Shown here: positions 1-5,285 of the stretch, one piece after another
Numbering within the stretch: position 1 is the stretch's first letter
How the letters are laid out: every line of letters starts with the position of its first letter
DNA from: Butyricicoccus_A sp964513445
GTDB lineage: Bacteria; Bacillota; Clostridia; Oscillospirales; Butyricicoccaceae
Length of the DNA: 7,514 nucleotides
Assembly (NCBI GenBank): GCA_964513445.1
Contig: CAZEMM010000084.1
Span: 1 to 7,514 of the forward strand
Direction of reading: 5' to 3'
The notes under the pieces: model-generated
Seen by the model: only the letters and a program-made list of their open reading frames with translations
Databases searched by the model: none
What the model was told of the DNA's origin: nothing
Made by a program: the position numbers and the translations under genes

Positions 1-3
1 CAC

Positions 4-23
4 ATGTCCTTGGAAAGGGACAT
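4..23. promoter_or_regulatory. Palindrome upstream of the tau operon, possible operator
   Basis: The arms ATGTCC (4-9) and GGACAT (18-23) are perfect inverted repeats separated by 8 nt. The centre lies about 28 bp upstream of the centre of the TATAAT box at 39-44. That places it where a -35 element or activator site would be, and no good -35 hexamer is seen at the correct distance. It could be a regulator binding site for the taurine operon. It could instead be the end of a hairpin belonging to the preceding gene, since the window starts only 3 nt before it. Confidence 0.35.
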
Positions 24-38
24 TAAAAACTACTACTC

Positions 39-44
39 TATAAT
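39..44 (+). promoter_or_regulatory. Consensus -10 box for the tau operon
   Basis: TATAAT at 39-44 matches the sigma-A -10 consensus exactly and lies 20 nt before the permease start codon. No recognisable TTGACA lies 16-18 nt upstream, so if this is a promoter it is probably activator-dependent. The likely transcription start near 51 would fall within or just after the ribosome binding site AAGGAG (47-52). That would give an almost leaderless mRNA and weakens the call. Confidence 0.35.
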
Positions 45-64
45 ACAAGGAGAATAGATCATTT

Positions 65-844
65 ATGCATGACACAAAAACAAAACGAGAAAAGTACATC
101 CCGATTGGCGTACTGGTTGCAGTGCTTGCGATATGGTATATTATCACAAAGCTGGAAATCGTTCCCGCAGTAATGATTCCAAGTCCGGGCGCTGTTATCG
201 CCGCTGGGGCGGATATCATCAAAAACGGATATAAGGGCTACACCCTGTTGCAGCACCTTGGAGCCAGTCTGGAGCGCCTGATTATCGCGTTTGTGCTGGT
301 TCTGGTCACGGCAATCCCTCTGGGATTGCTCAGCGGATATAATTCAACTGTTCGCGCGTTTGTCGAGCCGATCGTTGAGTTTTATCGTCCGTTGCCGCCG
401 CTGGCGTATTACACGATCCTGGTCCTGTGGATGGGAATTGACAATTCCTCTAAAATTACGCTGCTGTTTTTGGCAGGATTTGCCCCGGTCTATATTGCCT
501 GCGTTTCCGGGGTACTAAAGATCAAAGAGGATTACATCTACGGCGCACAGACATTGGGAGCAACAAGCAAGCAAATATTTTTCTATGTTGTCTTTCCAGC
601 TACCCTGAGTGATATTTTTACCGGTGTGCGCACGGCGATTGGCGTAGAATATACCACGTTGGTCGCCGCAGAAATGGTTGCCGCAGTAAGCGGCATCGGC
701 TGGCTGGTATTGGATGCCAGCAATTATCTGAGAAGCGACATTATCTTCTTTGGCGTCATCCTGATGGGAATTACAGGAATTCTTCTGGATCAGCTCGTCC
801 GATTTATCGAGAGAAAAGTGGTCCATTGGAAGGGAAAATCATAA
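65..844 (+). CDS. tauC: ABC transporter permease, taurine/sulfonate type (TauC/SsuC family)
   Basis: This is the membrane permease of a sulfonate importer; it forms the channel that the neighbouring ATPase drives. At 259 residues it is close to the family length. The first membrane helix is at about residues 12-29. Further hydrophobic segments lie at about 70-90, 112-124, 131-150, 194-217 and 225-245. The cytoplasmic EAA loop that docks with the ATPase is visible at about 159-187 (GAQTLGATSKQIF, then FPATLSDIFTGVR), typical of the TauC/SsuC branch of BPD_transp_1 proteins. The ATG at 65 is preceded by AAGGAG at 47-52 with a rather long 12-nt spacer. The binding protein starts 60 nt downstream on the same strand. 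The order C-A-B differs from the tauABCD order of E. coli. Taurine specificity is inferred from the TauA-like neighbour and the aminotransferase; other alkanesulfonates are possible. Confidence 0.88.
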   Translation: MHDTKTKREKYIPIGVLVAVLAIWYIITKLEIVPAVMIPSPGAVIAAGADIIKNGYKGYTLLQHLGASLERLIIAFVLVLVTAIPLGLLSGYNSTVRAFVEPIVEFYRPLPPLAYYTILVLWMGIDNSSKITLLFLAGFAPVYIACVSGVLKIKEDYIYGAQTLGATSKQIFFYVVFPATLSDIFTGVRTAIGVEYTTLVAAEMVAAVSGIGWLVLDASNYLRSDIIFFGVILMGITGILLDQLVRFIERKVVHWKGKS

Positions 845-904
845 TGCGGCGCACGATGCGTATCAACTGATAAGAGAAGCAATGATGAAAATAAGGAGGA
901 CATT

Positions 905-1969
905 ATGAACAACAAACGAATTATGAAAAGACTGGCCGGCATAACTGCGGCCGCAGCAATTCTCGCTACAGCAATCTCAGGGTGCGGATCCAGTGGTTCC
1001 AGCGCATCGGGAAGTGCAGGCGAAAGCACAGCATCGTCAGATATAACAGTCAATATCGGTACGATGGATCTGGTCAATGCAGATCTGATCGCCCGCAAGG
1101 AAGGCTATTATGAGGATCTTCTGGATGCGGATGTGAATATTGTGAGCTTCAGCTCCGGCAAGGACGTGAATACCGCTATTGCTTCCGGCTCAATTGACAT
1201 CAGTGAGCTGGGCACTTCGCCATCCGCATTGGGAATTTCCTCCGGCCTGGGTTACTCTGTCGTCGGCATTGGCGATATCATCGGATCGGCGGAATCGCTG
1301 GTAGCAACCGCAGATTCCGGTATTTCGGATGTCACAGATTTGGTAGGCAAAAAGGTTGCCACACCGTTTGCATCTACAGCACATTATTCGCTGCTGAGTG
1401 CACTTAAATTGGCGAACGTTGCAGACACGGATGTCAATCTGCTCGACATGGAGGCGGACGATATCTATGCGGCATGGCAGCGCGGGGACATTGACGCAGC
1501 TTATATCTGGTATCCAACGCTGGATAACCTCATCAAAGAAGGCGGTACCGTTATTACCGGCAGCGATGTATTGGCCGAGAAAGGCTATGTCACCGGCGAT
1601 CTGATTGTCGCGCGGGATATATTTGCTGAGGAACATCCGGAACTGGTTGCACAGTTCCTGACAGCTGATTTGAAGGGCAACGAAGTGATTTTCAACGACG
1701 CGGACACCGCAGCGAAAGATGTCGCGGAGATGCTTGAAATCGATGCGACGGATGCAGCCTCTCAGTTGACTCAGTTTACCTATTTGACCGGTGAAGAGCA
1801 GCTTTCCGAGCAATGGCTCGGCGGAGGTTTGGCGCAGAATCTGAAGGACACGGCAGATTTTCTGGTTGAGCAGCAAAGCATTACATCTGCGCCGGATTTG
1901 GAAGCCTTCCAGGCTGCAATCAAGACGGAATATCTGGAGCAGGCAATCGAGCTACTTGAATCGGAGTGA
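905..1969 (+). CDS. tauA: Taurine-type ABC transporter substrate-binding lipoprotein (TauA-like)
   Basis: This is the extracellular solute-binding component that captures taurine or a related sulfonate and delivers it to the permease. The 354-residue product begins with a lipoprotein signal: basic MNNKRIMKR, a hydrophobic stretch at 10-24, and the lipobox ISGC with C27 as the lipidated cysteine. A Ser/Gly linker (28-46) follows, consistent with a Gram-positive membrane-tethered protein. The body resembles E. coli TauA in several conserved blocks: AIASGSIDI (91-99), PFASTAHYSLL (154-164), AAWQRGDIDAAYIW (189-202) and a DTADFL-type segment near the C-terminus. The start is well supported by AAGGAGG at 893-899, 5 nt before the ATG. 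Its stop overlaps a possible GTG start of the ATPase gene, indicating one transcript. TauA-type assignment is strong; the exact ligand is inferred. Confidence 0.9.
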   Translation: MNNKRIMKRLAGITAAAAILATAISGCGSSGSSASGSAGESTASSDITVNIGTMDLVNADLIARKEGYYEDLLDADVNIVSFSSGKDVNTAIASGSIDISELGTSPSALGISSGLGYSVVGIGDIIGSAESLVATADSGISDVTDLVGKKVATPFASTAHYSLLSALKLANVADTDVNLLDMEADDIYAAWQRGDIDAAYIWYPTLDNLIKEGGTVITGSDVLAEKGYVTGDLIVARDIFAEEHPELVAQFLTADLKGNEVIFNDADTAAKDVAEMLEIDATDAASQLTQFTYLTGEEQLSEQWLGGGLAQNLKDTADFLVEQQSITSAPDLEAFQAAIKTEYLEQAIELLESE

Positions 1970-1986
1970 GGAGGGATAAAAGAGGC

Positions 1987-2877
1987 ATGAAAACGAATCA
2001 CCAAAATATTCCCTACGAACCGGAGGGAGAGCTTGTCCAGCTGAACCAGGTCCATGCGAATGCTGAAGCATCTCATTCCACTGACGAAGAGGGACAGATT
2101 GAAATCACCGGCGTGGACCTCGATTATAAGGGGCTGACGGGTCCGGTCAAGGCCTTGCAGGATATCACCTTCAATATCTATCGCGGAGAGTTTGTGTGCG
2201 TGCTCGGGCCGTCCGGCTGCGGCAAAAGTACACTGCTGAAAATTATCGCGGGGTTTATTCCGCCAACGTCCGGCACAGTGAAGCTGGATGGAGAAGAAAT
2301 CAAGGGGACAGACTGGCAGAGGGGGGTTGTGTTCCAGCATCCGCCGCTTTACGATTGGTTCTCAGTCCGTGAGAACGTTGAATTCGGCCCCAAAATGCGC
2401 GGTCTGCCAAAGGAGCAATATCACAAGCTGGCGGAAGATTTCCTTGCAAAGGTCGGATTGACGGAATTCGCCGATAAAAAGATCTATGAATTGTCCGGCG
2501 GTATGAAGCAGCGTGTTTCAATTGCACGCGCGCTGGTCAATGATCCGGAGATTCTGCTGATGGACGAGCCGTTTGGCGCACTGGATGCCCTGACAAGAGA
2601 AACGGTTCAGGATCTGACCAGAAAGATCTGGTGGGAATCCGGCAAGACCATCTTCTTCATCACCCATGATGTTGAAGAAGCGCTTCTGCTCGGCTCCCGA
2701 GCCATTGTCCTGAGCCGACATCCGGGCAAGGTAATGGATGATATCCCGCTGAATTTTTCCCAGAAAATTGCGGAGGGGGAATCGACAGATATCAAATTTA
2801 CCAAGGAATTTTATCAATATCGCGAGCATTTGTTAAAGCTGATTAACAGTCAGCGCGATGAAAGGCTCGATCAATAA
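1987..2877 (+). CDS. tauB: ABC transporter ATP-binding protein, taurine/sulfonate type (TauB/SsuB family)
   Basis: This cytoplasmic ATPase powers the sulfonate importer. All nucleotide-binding motifs are intact in the 296-residue product: Walker A GPSGCGKST (74-82), Q-loop Q117, signature LSGGMKQR (169-176), Walker B ILLMDEP (189-195), D-loop ALD (198-200) and switch H227. The start is chosen at ATG 1987, because AGGAGG (1969-1974) sits 12 nt upstream. The longer frame opens at GTG 1966, overlapping the tauA stop, but it would place that Shine-Dalgarno inside its own coding region. The protein carries about 38 extra polar residues before the ABC domain, which E. coli TauB lacks. The next gene begins 120 nt downstream. 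TauB versus SsuB cannot be told from this sequence alone; the TauA-like partner favours TauB. Confidence 0.9.
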   Translation: MKTNHQNIPYEPEGELVQLNQVHANAEASHSTDEEGQIEITGVDLDYKGLTGPVKALQDITFNIYRGEFVCVLGPSGCGKSTLLKIIAGFIPPTSGTVKLDGEEIKGTDWQRGVVFQHPPLYDWFSVRENVEFGPKMRGLPKEQYHKLAEDFLAKVGLTEFADKKIYELSGGMKQRVSIARALVNDPEILLMDEPFGALDALTRETVQDLTRKIWWESGKTIFFITHDVEEALLLGSRAIVLSRHPGKVMDDIPLNFSQKIAEGESTDIKFTKEFYQYREHLLKLINSQRDERLDQ

Positions 2878-2900
2878 ATCTTTCCTTGTTGCGGTGGGAA

Positions 2901-2931
2901 TACGCTGCCGGGGAATTTCTCCGGCAGCGTA
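2901..2931 (+). other. Strong intergenic hairpin without U-tract between tauB and the aminotransferase gene
   Basis: TACGCTGCCGG (2901-2911) and CCGGCAGCGTA (2921-2931) are perfect 11-bp complements around a 9-nt centre that can pair further (G.U, G-C, A-U). It begins 23 nt after the tauB stop. The sequence after it, ATCGGCCC, is not U-rich, so it does not look like a standard intrinsic terminator. A role as an mRNA-stabilising or processing hairpin that sets different levels of transporter and enzyme mRNA is plausible. No convincing promoter is seen between it and the aminotransferase start, although AT-rich TATATT/TATTAT sequence lies at 2972-2979. Confidence 0.55.
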
Positions 2932-2997
2932 TCGGCCCATTCCGGTCAGAAAAAACCAAATTCAAATCATTTATATTATGGAAGGAAAAGATCCGAC

Positions 2998-4335
2998 ATG
3001 AATAAATACAAACTAAACGGTGCGGAGACACTGCAATATGACAAGACCTATAATCAGCATCCATGGCTCACGGGCAATGTAAACCCAATTGCCGTAGAAA
3101 AGGCAGATGGGATTTATTTTTGGGATTATGATGGAAAACGCTATTCTGATATGGGAAGCCAGCTCACCAACGTCAATTTGGGTTACGGCAACCGGGAAAT
3201 TTCCGATGCGATACGCGAGCAATTGGATATCCTCCCATATGTTGCGCCGAAGTTTGCCTCCGGTCCGCGGGCACAGCTGGCAAAAATGCTGGTCGATCTT
3301 GCGCCGGATAATATGCAAAAGGTATTTTTTGCGTTGGGAGGGTCGGATTCCAACGAAGCCGCGATTAACATGGCGCGCACCGTCACGGGGCGTCCTAAAA
3401 TATTTTCCCGCTATCGCAGCTATCATGGCTCAACGCTTGGCTCGGGAAATCTGTCGGGCGATCCGCGCCGGTTCGCGCTGGAAAATCCGGCGGCAACCGG
3501 ATTTATCAAATTTTTCGATCCATACGTTTACCGCTCCAAAATTCGCTTTCAAAATGATCATGAGGCTTCAGCGTTTTATCTGGACAAGCTGCGGGAACAG
3601 CTGTTGTACGAAGGGCCGGAAAATGTTGCAGCCATCGAAGTCGAATCCATCACCGGCGCGAATGGCGTAATTATTCCGCCTGACGGATATTTACAGGGGT
3701 TGCGGAAAATCTGTGATGAATATGGTATCCTGCTTATCTGCGACGAGGTCATGGCTGGATTTGGACGCACCGGAAAAATGTTTGCCTTTGAAAATTGGGG
3801 GATTCAACCGGACATCATCACGTTTGCAAAGGGCGTCACCTGCGGATATATGCCGCTGGGCGGCATCATTATCAGCAAGGAAATCGCAAAATACTATGAG
3901 GATCATGTGTTCCAGTACGGTTTGACCTACAGCGGGCATTCTTTGGCGTGCGCCGCCGGCATTGCCTGCGTCAATTATTATCAGGAGCACCATATTTTAG
4001 AGCATGTCAACGAGGTCGGCAAAGTACTGGGGGAGCTTTTGGAGGAACAGAAGGAGAAGCATCGCTGTATAGGCGATGTCCGATATATCGGCTTGTTCTC
4101 CGCAATTGAGCTGGTGAAGGATAAACAGACGCGTGAACCGTTGGTTCCATACGCGGATCAGAGCGGTCAAATGGGCAAAATCATTGCTCTGTTGGATGAA
4201 CGCGGCTTTTCCACCTATGGGCGCGAAAACAATATCAATATTACGCCGCCTCTGATTATTACAGAGCAGCAGCTTCGGGAGGAGATGGAAAAGCTGGATG
4301 AGGTAATGGGCATCGTAGACAGGGAATTCCTATGA
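2998..4335 (+). CDS. Class III PLP-dependent aminotransferase, probable taurine:2-oxo acid aminotransferase
   Basis: A cytoplasmic transaminase of fold type I, 445 residues, which is normal for class III. The cofactor residues are visible: GGSDSNEAA (114-122), the YHG cofactor-stacking site (142-144), E216, D249 in CDEVMAGFGRTGK, the PLP Schiff-base lysine K278 in FAKGVTCGYMPLGG, and T310. Next to a TauA-type importer, the most likely reaction is taurine plus pyruvate or 2-oxoglutarate giving sulfoacetaldehyde plus alanine or glutamate (Tpa/Toa type). That substrate is inferred from context. Other omega-amino acids such as beta-alanine or GABA cannot be excluded by motif. The ATG at 2998 follows GGAAGGA (2980-2986) with an 11-nt spacer. 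It is the last gene of the operon; a terminator lies just downstream. No sulfoacetaldehyde acetyltransferase or reductase accompanies it here. Confidence 0.85.
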   Translation: MNKYKLNGAETLQYDKTYNQHPWLTGNVNPIAVEKADGIYFWDYDGKRYSDMGSQLTNVNLGYGNREISDAIREQLDILPYVAPKFASGPRAQLAKMLVDLAPDNMQKVFFALGGSDSNEAAINMARTVTGRPKIFSRYRSYHGSTLGSGNLSGDPRRFALENPAATGFIKFFDPYVYRSKIRFQNDHEASAFYLDKLREQLLYEGPENVAAIEVESITGANGVIIPPDGYLQGLRKICDEYGILLICDEVMAGFGRTGKMFAFENWGIQPDIITFAKGVTCGYMPLGGIIISKEIAKYYEDHVFQYGLTYSGHSLACAAGIACVNYYQEHHILEHVNEVGKVLGELLEEQKEKHRCIGDVRYIGLFSAIELVKDKQTREPLVPYADQSGQMGKIIALLDERGFSTYGRENNINITPPLIITEQQLREEMEKLDEVMGIVDREFL

Positions 4336-4347
4336 AGCAAGGCTGAA

Positions 4348-4368
4348 GGGGATGCGCTATGCATCCCC
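4348..4368 (+). other. Small hairpin just after the aminotransferase stop
   Basis: GGGGATGC (4348-4355) and GCATCCCC (4361-4368) pair perfectly around the 5-nt loop GCTAT. The hairpin starts 12 nt after the stop codon and is followed by CTAGAGAAAAAT, which is not a U-tract on the + strand. It is most likely a 3'-end protecting or accessory hairpin in front of the main terminator. Confidence 0.45.
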
Positions 4369-4380
4369 CTAGAGAAAAAT

Positions 4381-4430
4381 GAAGCTGCCGCTTCACGAAT
4401 TATGATTCGTGAAAGCGGCAGCTTCTTATT
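4381..4430. terminator. Bidirectional intrinsic terminator between convergent operons
   Basis: The left arm 4381-4400 (GAAGCTGCCGCTTCACGAAT) pairs with 4405-4425 around the loop TATG. All 20 positions of the left arm pair, and the right arm has one bulged A. On the + strand the stem is followed by TTATTT. On the - strand it is followed by ATTTTTCTCT. It can therefore end both the tau/aminotransferase transcript and the superoxide reductase-rubredoxin transcript, whose last stop codon is at 4448. Confidence 0.88.
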
Positions 4431-4447
4431 TGGCAAAATATAGAATG

Positions 4448-4606
4448 TTATTCCGCAACCTTGAATTCCTCTTTAGCTGCCGAACATAGCGGGCATTCAA
4501 AATCAGCCGGAAGATCCTCCCACTTGGTTCCCGGAGCAATGCCTCCATCCGGATATCCTGTCGCTTCGTCATACTCCCATCCACACAAACCACATGCATA
4601 CTTCAT
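4448..4606 (-). CDS. Rubredoxin
   Basis: A small cytoplasmic electron carrier with one iron held by four cysteines. The 52-residue product is exactly typical. It has the pairs CGLC (C5, C8) and CPLC (C38, C41), the GYPDGGIAPGT turn and the conserved WEDLPADF segment. Two in-frame ATGs exist, at 4612 and 4606. The one at 4606 is chosen because the Shine-Dalgarno AAGGAGGT (4621-4614) then has a 7-nt spacer; the earlier ATG would leave only 1 nt. It lies 13 nt downstream of the superoxide reductase gene, as in the rbo-rub arrangement of sulfate reducers, and is probably that enzyme's direct electron donor. Confidence 0.95.
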   Translation of the reverse strand: MKYACGLCGWEYDEATGYPDGGIAPGTKWEDLPADFECPLCSAAKEEFKVAE

Positions 4607-4619
4607 TTTCATTACCTCC

Positions 4620-4994
4620 TTATGCTTTCCAGAGACTGTGCAGATTGCAATACGCATAGACAGCCTCAACCTCGTCTCCTTCACACAGCGCAAAGCAAAC
4701 CTTCGGCGGCTGCCCCGGCTGGAGAATCTTACGTTGGTTGCCCTGCTTGGTTTGCAGAGAAACCCACTCAATGTAATGCTCCGGCTGCATCGGATGCTCC
4801 ACCGAACCAACCGTTACAACGACCGTATTGCCTTCAACCTGATAGACCGGGACATGCTTTTCCACTGCTGCGTCTGTCGTGCCCGGCACGATCTTCGTCA
4901 TCTTCTGTCCGCAACACATCACCGGCGCGCCGGAATTTTTTACCATGGCAACAATATTGCCACAATGCTCGCAAATGTAGAATGTCTGCTCCAT
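4620..4994 (-). CDS. Superoxide reductase (desulfoferrodoxin, 2Fe-SOR)
   Basis: This cytoplasmic enzyme reduces superoxide to hydrogen peroxide without making oxygen, protecting anaerobes exposed to air. The 124-residue product has both iron sites. The N-terminal desulforedoxin-like centre I uses C8, C11, C27 and C28. Catalytic centre II uses H47, H67, H73, H119 and C116 (CNLH), with the conserved E45-K46 pair (EKHVP). The start at 4994 is preceded by GGAGG (5007-5003) with an 8-nt spacer. A longer in-frame opening exists upstream, but it crosses a promoter and a terminator and is rejected. Its TAA stop (4622-4620) overlaps the first bases of the rubredoxin Shine-Dalgarno, indicating translational coupling. 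Transcription probably starts near 5043 from the promoter at 5050-5078. Confidence 0.95.
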   Translation of the reverse strand: MEQTFYICEHCGNIVAMVKNSGAPVMCCGQKMTKIVPGTTDAAVEKHVPVYQVEGNTVVVTVGSVEHPMQPEHYIEWVSLQTKQGNQRKILQPGQPPKVCFALCEGDEVEAVYAYCNLHSLWKA

Positions 4995-5049
4995 GCCATA
5001 AGCCTCCATTTCCAGAGTATATCCCATTTTTTCTATGGATACCGTCTTT

Positions 5050-5078
5050 ATTGTATCTAAAATAATAATAGAAGTCAA
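5050..5078 (-). promoter_or_regulatory. Sigma-A promoter of the superoxide reductase-rubredoxin operon
   Basis: On the - strand, the -35 TTGACT (5078-5073) and -10 TACAAT (5055-5050) are separated by exactly 17 nt. The predicted start near 5043 gives a leader of about 49 nt. The leader contains a small hairpin, TATCCAT (5041-5035) against ATGGGATA (5027-5020), with one bulged G. The spacer is very AT-rich, and 10 of 14 defined positions at 5071-5057 match the classical PerR box TTATAATNATTATAA. That match is suggestive only, given the base composition. Confidence 0.8.
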
Positions 5079-5100
5079 TGCTATTTTGCAGATCACAAAC

Positions 5101-5152
5101 AAAATAAAAACAGAAAACAGCTGCCGAGCACTGCTCAGGCAACCGTTCTCTG
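5101..5152 (-). terminator. Strong intrinsic terminator, - strand
   Basis: Reading the - strand, 5152-5111 folds into a long hairpin. CAGAGAACGGTTGCC pairs with GGCAGCTGTTTTCTG (with G.U pairs), then a bulged T, then GAGC/GCTC around the loop AGT. It is followed directly by TTTTTATTTT (5110-5101). It would end transcripts from the promoter at 5233-5261 and read-through from the surface-protein gene that stops at 5286. It isolates both from the superoxide reductase promoter just downstream. Confidence 0.88.
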
Positions 5153-5227
5153 TTTCGCCGCACCGCGTCACTGGCGCATGCGTTGGTGTTCGCCATGTTT
5201 TACAGGCGGCATCCTCCATACATCCGC
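5103..5227 (-). ncRNA. Candidate small structured RNA of about 125 nt
   Basis: A consensus promoter (5261-5233, - strand) and a strong terminator (5152-5101) bracket a short stretch with no convincing gene, so a discrete transcript of about 125 nt is predicted. Before the terminator it can form two hairpins. One is CGCC-TGT (5208-5202), loop AAA, ACA-GGCG with a bulged U (to 5191). The other is GCATGCG (5181-5175), 7-nt loop, CGC-GGTGC with one bulge (5167-5160). A competing long-range stem pairs GCCGC (5210-5206) with GCGGC (5161-5157), so two folds are possible. I recognise no known riboswitch, SRP RNA or 6S signature. Alternatives are a terminated leader, or a chance promoter in front of the surface-protein terminator. 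The internal ATG at 5219 has no proper ribosome binding site, and its frame runs through the terminator. Confidence 0.5.
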
Positions 5228-5232
5228 AGTAT

Positions 5233-5261
5233 ATTGTAGCAAAATACGCCTTTTGTGTCAA
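5233..5261 (-). promoter_or_regulatory. Near-perfect sigma-A promoter upstream of the candidate small RNA
   Basis: On the - strand TTGACA (5261-5256) and TACAAT (5238-5233) are spaced exactly 17 nt apart. The -35 hexamer is overlapped by an inverted repeat, TTGTG (5267-5263) and CACAA (5257-5253). A second one, CAAAA (5255-5251) and TTTTG (5245-5241... on the same strand), fills the spacer, so a repressor could sit here. The promoter lies 25 nt downstream of the surface-protein stop codon and cannot serve that gene. Confidence 0.75.
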
Positions 5262-5285
5262 TCACAATATATCCCATGAGATTCC

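Noticed and set aside
1190..1876. Long - strand open frame (228 codons) antisense to tauA
   Set aside because: No ribosome binding site or family resemblance; it mirrors the codon bias of the well-supported tauA gene.
1966..1986. GTG start for tauB overlapping the tauA stop
   Set aside because: The best Shine-Dalgarno lies inside this extension and is placed for the ATG at 1987.
2901..2931. Intrinsic terminator after tauB
   Set aside because: No U-tract follows the stem on the + strand, so it is listed as a hairpin of unknown role.
4461..5065. + strand open frames of 147-199 codons across the rubredoxin/superoxide reductase genes
   Set aside because: They lie antisense to two clearly recognised metalloprotein genes and show no domain or start signal.
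5153..5215. Fluoride-riboswitch-like look of the + strand (GGTGTTCGCC near GGCGG)
   Set aside because: The order and spacing of the conserved fluoride-motif segments are not present, and no + strand gene follows; the next + strand sequence is antisense to the surface protein.
5111..5219. Small peptide gene starting at ATG 5219 in the candidate RNA
   Set aside because: GGAGG overlaps the ATG rather than preceding it, and the frame has no stop before the terminator hairpin. A coding role is not supported, though not fully excluded.
4995..5261. In-frame upstream extension of the superoxide reductase frame to an ATG at 5261
   Set aside because: The extension crosses a promoter and an intrinsic terminator, lacks a ribosome binding site and does not belong to the family. 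The ATG at 4994 has GGAGG 8 nt upstream and gives the usual protein length.
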